64,000 nucleotides of DNA, taken from Rhizophagus clarus. Lineage: Eukaryota > Glomeromycota > Glomeromycetes > Glomerales > Glomeraceae. The DNA lies in contig BLAL01000194.1 of NCBI GenBank assembly GCA_015698045.1, positions 1,426,001 through 1,490,000 of the forward strand, given 5' to 3'. A model generated the notes under the pieces. That model saw nothing but the letters and a program-made list of their open reading frames with translations. It did no database searches and was not told where the DNA came from. Below, one piece after another: positions 27,524 through 41,185 of this stretch (the first letter of the stretch is position 1; each line of letters starts with the position of its first letter). The translations under genes were made by a program, and so were the position numbers.

Positions 27524-28003
27524 AAACAAATAGTAAATGATTAATGTGGTTTAAAGCTGTGGATTAATTTTATTAAATATTAATGTGAAAGATAAATGGA
27601 ATAGATTTGATCAAAGATTTTCTTCAAAAATAATGTTTAATAGAGGAGATTGTATAATATTTATTTAGTATAAACGAATATATCTTAACTATGTAATTTA
27701 TTTATGTAATTAAGCGGACGATAGCTATAAAAAAAAATTCCTATTATTGGTCTATCATTTGACGATTGCTTTTTTTTATTAAAAATAGACTCGTAAAATG
27801 TATATGATTATATAATGAATAAATAAATGATAATCGGATTTACCTTATTTAGTAATTGAAGATTTATTACAAATCGAAATTTTTTATCATAAAAAAAAAA
27901 AGAATTTTTTTTTTTTTTAAGTAATTTTTAATATATATATTATATATACATTTTTTTTTATATATATATATAACTTCTTTTAAAAAAAATAAATAAAAAT
28001 AAA
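27524..28003. other. Spacer with (TA)n and homopolymer runs
   Basis: 3' region of the Ca2+ pump gene followed by A/T runs and alternating TA tracts at 27930-27973, directly before the PDX1 start. No gene is seen. Confidence 0.6.
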
Positions 28004-29379
28004 ATGTCTTTCTCCGTTCCGGCTAATTTGGCACCCAAAGAATCATATTCAACTAAAGTTTCTCAAAATGGAATTACCTCTCAAGGTACATTTACTGTTA
28101 AGACTGGACTTGCCCAAAATTTAAAGGTTTCGTCAATTTTTTTCTTTTTTTTTTTAAGAAAACACTCTTTTTAAAAAAATGTTATGGAATATTCGTTTAG
28201 GCAAGTCAAAATAAGGATAGAGCAAAAAAATAATAAAATTTCAAAATTATAGGGAGGAGTTATTATGGACGTGATTAATGCTGAACAAGCTCGAATTGCC
28301 GAAGAGGCCGGTGCATGTGCTGTCATGGCATTAGAACGTGTGCCTGCTGATATTAGAAAGCAAGGTAATTGAAACCGTGAATCATTAATTAGCAAGTTAA
28401 AAATGAAACATTTATGAATGATTTTTATTTTTTTAGGCGGAGTAGCACGTATGTCAGATCCAAAGATGATCAAAGAAATTAAAGAAGCTGTCACAATTCC
28501 AGTGATGGCTAAAGTTAGAATTGGTCATTTTGTTGAAGCCCAGGTAAAGTACGTATTGTATTGCAACAATTAGCTGAACTATCGATCTAATTCAAGTTCA
28601 TTTGTAGATTTTAGAGTCTATTGGTATAGATTATATCGATGAATCTGAAGTATTAACACCGGCCGATGAGGAGAATCATATAAATAAGCACAACTATCAA
28701 GTTCCTTTCGTATGTGGCGCAAAAAATTTAGGTGAAGCTCTTCGACGTATTAATGAGGGTGCTGCAATGATACGAACTAAAGGTGAAGCTGGCACGGGAA
28801 ATGTTGTGGAAGCTGTACGTCACATGAGAACTATTACTCGTGAGATTAGAAGAGCTTCTTTAATGAATGAAGAAGAACTTTTTTCTTATGCTAAAGAATT
28901 ACAGGCACCTTATGATTTGTTAAAAGAGACCGCAAAACTTAAAAGACTTCCGGTTGTAAACTTTTCCGCAGGCGGTCTAGCAACGTGAGTAAATTTCTAA
29001 ATTTGATGTATGCAACAAAATCGATTAATTTTATTGTTTCAATATTATTAGACCAGCAGACGCAGCTATGATGATGCAACTTGGATGTGATGGAGTTTTT
29101 GTCGGTTCTGGGATATTTAAATCTGGAGATCCTGTTAAAAGAGCCAAAGCTATTGTTCAGGCTGTTACCCATTTTGATGATCCTAAAATTTTGGCAGAAG
29201 TATCGGAGGATCTTGGCGATGCGATGGTAAATTTTATTATTTGATTATATATATATATATATATATTTTTTTATTGAAAGAATTTAATTAACGATTCTGT
29301 AATTTTTTTTATATTTTAGGTTGGTATTAATATTAACACATTATCTGAAGATCAACTTTTATCCAAGAGAGGGTGGTAA
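28004..29379 (+). CDS. PDX1: Pyridoxal 5'-phosphate synthase PDX1/SNZ, apparent frame break in exon 1
   Basis: Synthase subunit that builds PLP from ribose 5-phosphate, glyceraldehyde 3-phosphate and ammonia supplied by the SNO/PDX2 glutaminase. Exons: 28004-28128, 28253-28364, 28437-28543, 28608-28984, 29052-29226 and 29320-29379. Conserved blocks are [50 protein letters not shown] with the Schiff-base Lys, [38 protein letters not shown] and [15 protein letters not shown]. From the ATG at 28004 the frame reads [18 protein letters not shown] and on to GITS at about 28080. The conserved FTVKTG block, however, is in a frame offset by two nucleotides; a TCTCTC run at 28079-28084 sits at the junction. 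Splicing 28087|28253 would keep the frame but delete the first conserved strand. The enzyme identity is certain; whether exon 1 is intact is not. Confidence 0.9.
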
Positions 29380-29589
29380 ATTTGGATTTATCATCTTATC
29401 TTGAAGTCGATTTACTACACAAAAGATTTTGTTCTACATAGATGACACTATTGAAACATAATTTAATTTGTTCAAAATATCAATTTTTTATATTTTAATT
29501 AAATAAGTTCTAATTTTTTAATCAAGAAAGAATATTTAACTACTTTACTACCTCTGTAACTATTAACGATCAAATTATATACATTAAAT

Positions 29590-31878
29590 TTATTTATTAA
29601 CTTTATTGTATAAAAATGGTATAAAAGATATTTGACCATCTTCCCATACCTAAAAATTAAATACAATTCGTTAATAAATTTGTGGTTTGAAGTTGATATC
29701 TTAATCATACATACAGGACTTAACAAAGATCCTCTAGTAAATTGCTTAGCAAAGCTTAAAGATACTGGCTTAGGATCAGCTTGTGTTAAAAATGCACCTT
29801 GGTCGTCAGGATCATTCCATGCGGGTCCTCGCATCGTTCTTGGAAAATTTAACAGACTAGCTTTCTTTGACACTTGCGATGGTAATTTAGCATCAAAAGC
29901 AACTAATAATGGTGTATCTTTGAACAATTGTGTATCTTTGAAACATGCAACAAGACGTTCACCGTTTGGATCAATTACCAATTGTTCGATTCCTATGCCA
30001 GCGCTGATGACATGTGAAAAATGGTTACATTATGTGATTACATATAAATTTGTACTTTACGTTCAAGTTCAAAGAATTCATATTATACCATTCAGGAATT
30101 ATGGATAAATCTATTTTAGGTAACCATTCGTAATCAAAGTTTGGAGATATAGAAAGTATATGAATTTCACTCTCATATCTGTCAAATCCTAAGAATAATG
30201 CACGTCCATCTGTCGTCCAACATCCCGTCTTAAAAAAAAAAAAAAAAAAATTTTTTAGGGTAAAAAAATTTTTTTTTTTTTTCTTAGAGCAATAAAAATT
30301 AAAATTAATTCACCTCAACGGTATATCCATTTGAAGTTATTGTTTTGGATGTCCATCGTTGAGTCTCCCACACTTCAATTTTACCGTCTCTATATAACAT
30401 TACTTGATTAATGTAAACAATATGCGCGCAAGAATGTAATATCGTAATCTAAAGTATCTTACAATGATGATGAAAATAAAAATTCTCCAACAGGACTCCA
30501 GCTAAGGAACGTAACTTTGCGATTTCTTGTTAAAGGCGTTCCTGTTTCAAATGCTGTATCCCAAAGAATCACCGAACCATCTGCCGAGCCTGTTGCTAAT
30601 GAAGTTATGTCACAAGTTAAGGATCACATTACTATAATCAACAGTAAAATTTTCAGGAATAATTAAGGATATTATCCATGTGGATGCCACGCTAACGAAA
30701 CAATATTCTCGTGCCCAGGGTAATGAAGGTAACGCATCCACGCAGGAAGACGAGCTGGTACCGATTCTTTCTTTTGTTCAAGTGAAAGTTCCCATAAACA
30801 AATTCCACGTCTTATTTAATTATATAAACGAATTTAATGAGAAAAGATCATTAAATCCATTTATATGCATATACTTATTTTTTTGATTGCAAACGTACCG
30901 ACATCCGACTGCCAAGATATTTCCGCCTAGCGGCTTCCAAGCCATACATGTAATCTCTTTTTGCAAGCTATTCTCTAAGACTTCGGGAAACCATTCTAGA
31001 AATCAACTAAATATATTAATCTGGTTCATTTTTAAACATTTTACTAAGAACCTCAATCCCGTACCTTCAACACGTAAATCATATAGTAAAATGACATCCA
31101 CTCTATGAGCCACTGCAAATATTGAAAAATATGGATGCCAATCAATAAATTTCGCAGGATACCGATCTATTTTCATACGAAGTGATCGTACATAATCTTC
31201 GGTATCGGCATTAAAAATATAATTATTCAAAAATGATGGGATTGTATCTTTAATATTTAGAGCCACTTCTTGTACATATGTTTGAGCTTGATTTATTTGC
31301 TCACTTTTTAAACAAGATTAATGAGTAATATTATAAGACAAAGGACTTATTTTATAAAAAGAAACTTACTCAATCGAATTCTTAATTGAATCCATAAATC
31401 GCCCATAAGCAGTGGGTGATGTTGGTAGGTCAGTTACAACTCTTCTAGTACCAAGTTGAACTAAATCTGGATGCGAAAGTTGGTAAGGGACTTGCAAGTT
31501 TGGAAACACAATACCCTAATAAATGTATTTTAATGTTTAAAAATTTTAGCGTTTTACGCACAACAATAAATAATATTCAACAAACCTCGGAATTTATGTA
31601 TTGTGTGATGTTTTGATCCTTGGCACTTCCTAAGTTCACTAAAGAAAAGTTAATTAAATTATAAATTCGGAATTTTTCTAAAATATTACGTATAACTCAC
31701 AAATTTTTCCATCGATTTCCGCTATTGAGATCTCGTTTAAACTGGGAGCTTAAATTGAAATTTGAAACGATTCAGTAAAAGTTTTTCGTGTTTTAATACA
31801 CATGTTGACGAAGTAACCCTTAAATTCTACTCTAAAAAGAGATACAATACCTAAAATTTGAGAAAATTCCGACGACAT
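29590..31878 (-). CDS. AAAS: Aladin-like WD-repeat nucleoporin (AAAS)
   Basis: A component of the nuclear pore cytoplasmic side, anchored by Ndc1 in other eukaryotes. About ten exons on the minus strand; exon 1 is 31878-31851 (MSSEFSQIL) and the last coding stop is at 29592-29590. The WD-like blocks are in Aladin order: FIDWHPYFSIFAVA, EITCMAWKPLGGNILAVGCR, GICLWEL, HYPGHENIVSLAWHP, LLATGSADGSVILWDT, VTFLSWSPVGEFLFSS, IEVWETQRW and VETGCWTTDGRALF, followed by a C-terminal VWEDGQISFIPF block. The last two match the Aladin-specific positions GCWSPDG and GRIAHIPLYF. A role in nuclear import and pore-membrane anchoring is inferred from the family. It is divergent to RPL26 with about 190 bp between start codons. 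Exact inner exon limits were not all verified. Confidence 0.85.
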
Positions 31879-32069
31879 TTTTAATTATTGATAAATTCAA
31901 AAGGACGAAATCGGGTTTAAAAGTCGTGTCTTTATTTTCAGTGTTACACAATTATAAAATTGTTAAAAAGATTTTGATTGGTTGTACAAAAGCACATGAT
32001 ATTATAAAAGTTGAAATCGAAAATTTTTAGATCCTCCTCACTTCTTTATCTATCAAAGTGTTGGAAACA

Positions 32070-32718
32070 ATGAAATTCTCTAAAGGTATAGAGAGTTATC
32101 AATGACTTTTTTACTTAATTCATGGATTTTATTGTTTTTAAAGTTCAATTTACAATAATGCAATTTTTGAATGATGGATCTAATTAATAAAATATTCGCG
32201 CAAAGAATTCTCATTAGTGAATTAAATTTTTGTAAATTTTAGATGTTAGTTCTTCTCGACGTAAAAGCCGCAAAGCACATTTTTCTGCTCCTTCTTCTGT
32301 CCGCAGGAAAATTATGAGTGCTGCATTATCCAAGGAACTTAGAGATAAATACAATGTAATGTTTCAAGAAAAAAAGGAGAGTGAAAAAAAATTTTTTTTT
32401 AATTGCTATCTAAATAATTTTATATAGACTCGATCTATTCCAATTCGTAAAGATGATGAAGTTCGTATCGTACGTGGTACATATAAAGGTCGTGATGGGA
32501 AAGTTCTTAGGGTTTATCGTAAAAGATGGGTTATCCACATTGATCGCATCAGTAAGGAAAAAATAAGCGGCAACACTGTCCCGGTTGGTATTCATCCATC
32601 AAATGTTGTGGTAACTAAGTTAAAGATAAACAGGGACAGGAAAAATCTGCTGGACCGAAAAAATAGAAAAAAAGAATCTGATGATAAAGCTAAGATTGAG
32701 GAAATGGAAGATGTATGA
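32070..32718 (+). CDS. RPL26: Ribosomal protein L26 (uL24)
   Basis: Large subunit protein at the exit tunnel side. Three exons: a 16-nt first exon 32070-32085 (MKFSK plus one base), 32243-32355 and 32428-32718, giving 139 residues (human 145, yeast 127). It contains the KOW motif ([19 protein letters not shown]), preceded by [25 protein letters not shown] and followed by VHID-like WVIHIDRI and [12 protein letters not shown]. The C-terminus is a Lys-rich [12 protein letters not shown] tail. The stop TGA at 32716-32718 overlaps a possible GT donor (32712); an intron to a TAG acceptor near 32790 would also end immediately in TAA, so both outcomes give almost the same protein. A short first exon after the ATG is typical of fungal ribosomal protein genes. 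Confidence 0.95.
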
Positions 32719-33213
32719 GCACTTTCATTTACTCTATATTTATTGTTTTTAATACATCTAATACGTTTGTTTTCTTTCTTTTTTGTATTTAGTAAAAGAA
32801 ACCGGTCAAATGTGGTTAGGTTCTAAATAAGTTCATTTATTACATTAGTTTTTAAAATTTGTAATGTATTTTTTTTATTATAAGCAAAAGAAAGTTTAAA
32901 AAAAATAAAAAGGATATCTATAATATTAAACCAATTATATTTTGGAAATAACCATTAAGTCACCATAATGTAATATTAATACTTTTATTTATTATTATTA
33001 CTTTTCACAGATAGTGTATAAAAAACAAAAAAAAAAAAAAAAAAGAAATAATATTATATTATATACAAAATGCGTATATACATTTATAATATTATTAAGT
33101 GTATTTTGGATAGACTTTGAGGAAAGTATACGAGGTAAGTTATCCGGAAATGAGTAAATTAGTAAAAATATATTTTTGTCTATGTAATTAGAAAATTGGG
33201 GAAGGAATTGTAA
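32719..33213. other. Convergent 3' spacer
   Basis: About 495 bp of AT-rich DNA between the RPL26 and homocitrate synthase 3' ends, with an 18-nt A run near 33027 and AT-rich palindromic words that may serve as 3'-end signals on both strands. No gene is seen. Confidence 0.6.
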
Positions 33214-34844
<1,631 letters not shown>

Positions 34845-35532
34845 TATTAATATATTAGAAATAAACTTTTTCTTTTCTTTTCTTTTCTTTCCTTTTTTTT
34901 TGAAGCAAAGTTTTTTTTTAGAGCACGGAGGTAAAAAATTTTTTGACTATTTTTATATTTTAAAAAAAAATTTTTTTTTTTTTACCGGTACATCAAATAT
35001 CAAGCAAGATCAAGCCGTAATAAGTAAAAAAAGAAATACGGGGTTATGCAAGATGTAGATGAACTTTAGATAAATACAAAAAATTAAAAAGATAATCTAA
35101 ATCTTTTTATGTACTTTTTTAATTATTAGTTATTACTTAATAACGTAGAAGTATGGAAGTATTTCTGAAATAGCAATGACGAATGTGCATGAATATTGAA
35201 ATAGTAGTGATTGTTTCCTTTGACTCAGCATGAGTGCCATCTGCTATGGCCATACAAATGCTTCACAATGGTATTGAACTGGAATCATTTGTTATGTACA
35301 ACACTGCCACAAAAAGTGCCACCACTGCCATTTGTTTACGTACGTTTCCGGTGTGTATGAATATATTATAGTGACAATGAAAATGCTATAATTAATTTGT
35401 TTTAGTGATAGTTATTTTTTCTGAAACTGACGTACTGTCGGTTACTGACGTAAATTAACATAATGTAGAACGTAACAAAAAATTTTTTATGATTTGTATC
35501 AAATTAGCCTAAACATTTTCATTTTCTACAAA
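34845..35532. other. Divergent promoter region of homocitrate synthase and LAMTOR2
   Basis: A 688-bp spacer with C/T- and A-rich tracts near 34865-34985 (the leader side of homocitrate synthase) and less biased DNA from 35200 to 35460. No gene is seen. A TGACTCA word (35221-35227) matches the AP-1/Gcn4 consensus and lies about 375 bp upstream of a lysine biosynthesis gene; this is suggestive only. Confidence 0.45.
35221..35227. promoter_or_regulatory. Possible Gcn4/CPC1-type site TGACTCA
   Basis: A perfect 7-bp TGACTCA between the homocitrate synthase and LAMTOR2 start codons. In fungi this is the classical site for Gcn4/CPC1 activation of amino acid biosynthesis genes, and LYS20-type genes are known targets in yeast. 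A single 7-mer carries limited weight. Confidence 0.4.
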
Positions 35533-36168
35533 ATGCTCAAACCAAAGGCAATTTCTCAAGTTCTTAAACAAGCAACTACTGGCGGTGTTAAAGCAACACT
35601 GTATGTTGTTTTCACATTTGCATTCGTTATGTAGAATTTTATTATTATAATATTTTTCGGATTTATTTAACTTATTTTAAGTATCTTTATAGTCTTTTAA
35701 ATTCTGAAGGTTCTCCTTTAGCTTTTATTTCTGACTCAGACCGAGATGCTAGAGTCTATGCCGCAATAGCCTCAAATATATGGAGTACTTTTGAAAAAAA
35801 TGGAAAAAATTTAATGCGCGAAGATAATCTAAAATTTTTGTTGGTTGAATGCGAGGTGAGAAATAATTTTTTACTATTCATTTTATTATTTATTCTCACT
35901 ATTTTTATATTTAAACTATTGAAGAAGGGAAACGTTGCGATAACTACAGTTAGCAATATGTTACTTTGTCTTGTTGCTAAGCCTGAAGTCGAACTAGGAA
36001 TATTAAAAGCAAAGGTTTATATTGTCTCATTTGAACAATTTATTATTACATATTTATAATATTATAATAATTATTATTATTTTATTATATATCTTGAAAA
36101 AGACTGACGCATTAGCGAGACATCTTGAAGAACCTTTTCAACGTATGACGACTTATACGCAAACATAA
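35533..36168 (+). CDS. LAMTOR2: Ragulator subunit LAMTOR2 (p14/ROBLD3)
   Basis: A roadblock-domain protein of the Ragulator scaffold that recruits Rag GTPases and TORC1 to the lysosome/vacuole. Four exons: 35533-35600, 35693-35855, 35928-36014 and 36103-36168 give 127 residues (human 125). Identity is clear from MLKPKAISQVLKQATTGGV, the LLLNSEG strand, ARVYAAIASNIWSTF, MREDNLKFLLVECE, GNVAITTVSNMLLCLVAK, LGILKAK and LARHLEEPF, all aligned without gaps of note to animal LAMTOR2. Exon 3 could start three bases earlier (AAG), adding one residue. It is convergent with PSMD5, with the stop codons only 39 bp apart. Confidence 0.93.
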
Positions 36169-36207
36169 ATAATAATTGATCTTACGGCATTCTGACCAAA
36201 CATTACT

Positions 36208-38449
36208 TTATGCACTTTCAAATGCTACGGTAGCTTCTGTTCTCACATAGAAAGGTCCTTCTCGAAGATATCGTGTTAAACGATCAAAAATGTTGGGTGG
36301 AATAATATTTTCAACATTATGGGCATTGACTAAAGTTTGAACAATCGTAAACTTCCATTCCTTTCCTAATTTAGTTGTTTCAGTTGTGCGATTTAATATA
36401 TAATCAATAAATTCTTTGGAATTTGACATCTCAGTTTGACCCCAAGGGTGCAGAGCCATTTTTTGCATAATAGCAAAACTGGCAATCCGAAGATCTTCTA
36501 AAGTTTGTTTAACATTAGAAATTAATGTGGAAAGAGGAGTAGGGGCACCTAATTATATAATTTTTCAATTAGTTAGGCTGAAATAATAAAATTAAAAGTC
36601 CAAATATGTGTACCTCCAATTTGAAAATAAATTTGATGAATAATATCGGAAAGTTCTGGGGATGGGTTTTCACTAAATAAAACGAATTCATATAAGTAAT
36701 ACACTGAATTTAAATTATTTGAAAAAAAGAATAAAAAAGTTTTTACCTAACACCAAATAAACATGAAATGGTTTGTAAACAAGCCATTTTAATATCACCG
36801 GCTGAATGATGATAAAGATCCATAAAATTGCCAAGTATATCAGGAGTTTCATCGGCATTTAATAATTTTAGACCACGAGGATTGCTTCCGATAACTCCGA
36901 TAATATTAATCGTAGTTATCTTTATAATTAAATAAAGTCAAAGTTAACAATTACACTAAATTTATTTTGACTTTCTAGTTAAAACAGAAACATACCTTTA
37001 AATCCAAATTAGGACTTAATAAATTAGAATCAATGATGGATAATATCTTGTACTTATCGTTAACCTCTGCAAAATCTACTTCCTATACAAAAGTTGATTA
37101 TTATTTTCTTGAATGATGATTGTATTTTTGCTATAACGATTAGTAGACATACCTCCATTTCTGATAATTTTCCAAAAAATTTTAGTGCTGCACATTTTAC
37201 TAATACTAGAACAATGTCACCGTCATCATCTTGTGTCATGACATCAATAAGAGATTGCAAGATTCTAGCTCTTTCAAGAAATATATATCCAGCATAGCTT
37301 TGATTTATCTTCAATAATAAATAAACCATTACTAATAATTTATAAATTTCTAAAATTAAATATGATTAATTATCGAACCTTGGAAAAGGTTTCTATAGCA
37401 TTTAATTTTAGCAATAAATCGTTTGAATTAAATTCAGAAGTTATCGCATTTAAGGCACCAGAAGATTCACATAATTGAAATGCCTCTGGAGAGGATATTG
37501 ATATCCGAGATATCAAATCAAATACGCGAAACTTTACTGTCTCGTTTCTGAATTATAATTTGAAAAGAAAATCAAAACACTTGAATATAATAATATTAAT
37601 TATAAGTTTAAAGCCTTGTTTACCCCTGAGATAGTTGGTTCAGAATCGCAATTGATCCTGAATCAAATATAGCATGTAACCCGTCGGAATGATTAGCAAG
37701 CTAAAAAAGAAATATTTAACTTTATGTATCAAAGTTAACGTTTCATAAAACTGTTCTTTAAATGTATATACCTTGATAAGGAACTCTGTCGCTTTTGCTG
37801 ATATTTGAATATCTTCATACCCTAATCCTTCCAATATGACAGGAAATATCGGTGACCTTACCTGAAAATAAATCATATAATTATATAAAAAATCATAATG
37901 GACAATATGCTAATTTAGTACCAAGTCTTGAACTGCTGTTCCGGATTCCAAACATTTTTCGACTTGACACAGCGCCAAAATTCGAACTTCGGAAGAGCTA
38001 AATTGAAGACCTAGCGTCAAATGTTCCTAAGAAAAAAAAAAAAAAAAATTAAATGAAATAAATACGAGGCTCATATTTAGAACAAAATTTTAATTAAAAC
38101 CTCAAGCCCTGAAGAAATTATATCTGTATAATTCATCGACTGTAGTAACTTCTCTAGAATTTTACAAGCCGTGGAAGTCACAGCATCACTATGACTTCCT
38201 AAAAGCGTGAAAAATTCTGAAAGGGTTATATTGTTAAGGAATGATTGTTTTATTTGTTCTCCGTTCGGTCCTTTTTTTTAAAAAAATGATTAAACTGTGA
38301 AATATAAAATTTAAAAAAGCAAATGATAGGGTACCTTCTATAGAAATATTTATGATCCCTAAAGTATCTGCTAGTTCAGTAGCATCAAGGCTCTCAGGAG
38401 AATGCAAAAAGTTTCTTAACGTATCAATTTCTGAAGTTGTTGACACCAT
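36208..38449 (-). CDS. PSMD5: 26S proteasome assembly chaperone PSMD5 (S5b)
   Basis: An armadillo/HEAT-type chaperone that binds the Rpt1-Rpt2-Rpn1 module during assembly of the 19S base. About ten exons on the minus strand from ATG 38449 (MVSTTSEIDTLRNFL) to the stop at 36208. Diagnostic blocks are KATEFLIK, a SSPEAFQLCESSGAL segment (PSMD5: SSVSPESLNYCTTSGL), ALKFFGKLSEME, IIGVIGSNPRGLKLL (GILGSNVEGKQVL) and a C-terminal block MALHPWGQTEM / EFIDYILNRTTE / TRYLREGPFYVRTEA, which matches the PSMD5 ending position by position. No catalytic residues are expected. It shares a 157-bp divergent promoter with TrpRS. Yeast uses the diverged Hsm3 instead, so the PSMD5-like form here is notable for a fungus. 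Confidence 0.88.
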
Positions 38450-38606
38450 GATTAATCAAGATCAAAATGATCGTTAAGATTGTAAAATTTAATTGATAAT
38501 CACACATTTTTTGTTACTAAATTAAAATCATCATGACTCACTTCAATTGTCATTTAAATCGAAAATTGATTTTATCTAACGTCAATTTCAATTTCATTGG
38601 AAAAAA

Positions 38607-40580
38607 ATGCGACAACTCTCTTCTTTTACTCTTCTTATCGGTTTCAGTTGTCTCGGTTTCGGCGGTTATTATATTTTGAACAAATGGAAAAGTTCAAATA
38701 GTTCTAATGAACAAACAGTTACGCCTTGGGATGTGGATGGCAAAGGTCGAGCTATTGATTATGATAAGCTTATAAAACAATTTGGAACGAGACCCATTGA
38801 TAAGGAACTTTTAGAAAGGTTTGAAAGGCTGACTGGAAAGAAACTTCACATTTTCTTAAGAAGAGGGCTTTTCTTCTCGCATAGGTACTTATTATCAATT
38901 TACATAATTCCAACGCATTTTTATATTATTAACCGGAGTTTATTAAATTTTAGAGAATTCGACAGAATATTGGACCGTTATGAACAAAAAAAGCCTTTTT
39001 ATATTTATACAGGACGCGGTCCAAGCAATTCAAGTATGCACCTCGGTCATATGATCCCTTTTGTTTTTTGCAAGTAAGAGAATTAATCCTTTTAATTTAA
39101 AGTTATGGTATCATAAATTAAATGTTTCTCCTGGCATTAGATGGTTACAAGAAGTTTTCGATGTACCAATTGTCATTCAGTTAACTGGTTAGTGATTGCC
39201 ACATAATCTTGATTATAAATATTCATTTAACGTGTAATTTGATATTTATATCTAGATGACGAAAAATTTATATTTAAGCCTGGATTGACATTAGAAGAAA
39301 CGCGCAAATATGCTTTTGACAACGCCAGGGATATTATTGCATGTGGGTTCGATCCAGACAAGACATTTATTTTTGCGGATACTGATTATGTCAGGTTTGT
39401 AAGCATTTACTTAGAACGATTCTTTTTTTTATTAATTATTATTATTTACTATTTACTTTCTATCTGGCGTAAATAGAGGTCCATTTTATCATAATATTCT
39501 AAAGATCGCGAAAAGTATCACAAACAGTCAGTCAAAGGCCACTTTTGGTTTCACTGATAGGTGTGTTTGATGTCCTTTGTATAGACTCGTTACTATTTAT
39601 TAATATCTTTTTTTTTTATAGTGACTGTATTGCGAAAACTCATTTTGTTGCGGTACAAGCTGCACCTTCATTTTCCAATAGTTTTCCACAAATATTTGGG
39701 ACTCGAAGTAATATTCCTTGTGTGATTCCTTGTGCTATAGATCAGGTAATTCTTCATTTTATTTCTACAAAGTATGGTTTTTTTAATTAATAGTTTGCTG
39801 ATGGAAGTTTGATCTTAGGATCCATATTTTCGATTAACGCGTGATGTCGCGCAAAAACTAAAATATCCTAAACCTAGCCTTATTCATGCTAAATTCTTCC
39901 CAGCGCTTCAAGTAAATTTAATGATTTCCTCGACATATATTAAATATTTTGTATAGTATTTTGTACTTATATTCTTTTGAAAACTCAGGGTTCTCAGACG
40001 AAAATGAGCTCCTCTATCGACAATTCTGCAATTTTTATGTCGGATTCGCCTAACCAAATTAAAAAAAAGGTTTGCTTCTTAGAAATGTAATTGTAAAATT
40101 TAATTCATCTAACAGATTATGATATATTGGAAATATTGTAGATCAATAAGTACGCTTTTTCAGGTGGTCGCGTTAGTGCTGAAGAACACAGATTAAAAGG
40201 AGGCGATACAGATGTTGATGTTGCTTATCAGTATTTATCAGTATTTTTGGATGACGATGAAGAATTAGATAAAATTAAGAAGGTTATTATTTTATTGTTA
40301 CGATTTCTTATGTAATGATCAACTTCTTTTGATTGTTTGTTTACTTTGTAGAAATATAAATCTGGAGAAATGATGACCGGCGAACTTAAAGCACGTTGTA
40401 TTGAAGTATTACAGAAATTTGTTGAAGAATTTAGACAAGTACGTAATGTTTAAAATTTTTAATTTACCAAAAATTTATTTATTAATTTTTTCTTTAAAAA
40501 AGAGGAAATCCGAAATAACTGATGAAATATTACAGAAGTTCATGGATCCAAATAAAAAAATTACTGTTGATGGAATCTGA
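38607..40580 (+). CDS. WRS1: Tryptophanyl-tRNA synthetase, cytosolic type, with N-terminal hydrophobic segment
   Basis: Charges tRNA-Trp. About nine exons; exon 1 is 38607-38884 and the second starts at 38954. Class I motifs: HIGH-like MHLGHMIPF and KMSSS ([12 protein letters not shown]). Other cytosolic TrpRS blocks are [122 protein letters not shown] and [11 protein letters not shown]. Unusually, the N-terminus starts [20 protein letters not shown], a hydrophobic stretch followed by NKWKSS, like a signal anchor or a mitochondrial presequence. No later Met exists before the catalytic core, so this N-terminus is in the product unless an upstream exon is missed. The final protein is about 430 residues. 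Confidence 0.93.
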
Positions 40581-41185
40581 TTAAATTAATCATAACAATC
40601 TTTTCATTTAATCATACGTGCAAGCTATTTGTTTTTATATTTAGAGCTTATACTCAAATTGCCAAGATAATATATTTTTATTAAAATTTTAATTATAAAA
40701 TAATGATAATATATATCTGTGTGTTTATTTATTAAAAGAAGTAAGATATGCTGTTAATTTTTCCATAATAACATACACTTTACTTTTTTTATTTGAGCCA
40801 ATATTAGATTTACTGACTAGTATTAATATATTATTTTATCTGTTATTGCAGGAAGTGAATAATTTAACTGTTTAAATTAGTGTAAAAAATAAATTAATAT
40901 GTTGCAAAAAAATAATGATGCAACTACAATTAAAGTAACGAAAAACAAATTTGTCTTATAATTTAGAAGTAAAATTTACTTTTATAATGAAATCTATTCA
41001 CATTCTATAAAATTACATAATAAAGAAATATTCGATAAAATTACAGATTAAAGAAAGATAAAAATGCACAACACTATTATGTGGATTATAATAATAATTG
41101 AGAAATGAAAACTGTCTACTATTAACTACTTAGATTATTAGTAATTAAATTGTCATTTATTGTTTAATAATTCGTGATAAATTTA
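40581..41185. other. Convergent spacer
   Basis: 605 bp of AT-rich sequence between the TrpRS and PNKP 3' ends. Nothing is recognised beyond A/T runs. Confidence 0.6.

Noticed and set aside
29632-30108. 158-codon plus-strand open frame
   Set aside because: It is the reverse of Aladin-gene exons, which carry clear WD-type homology on the minus strand.
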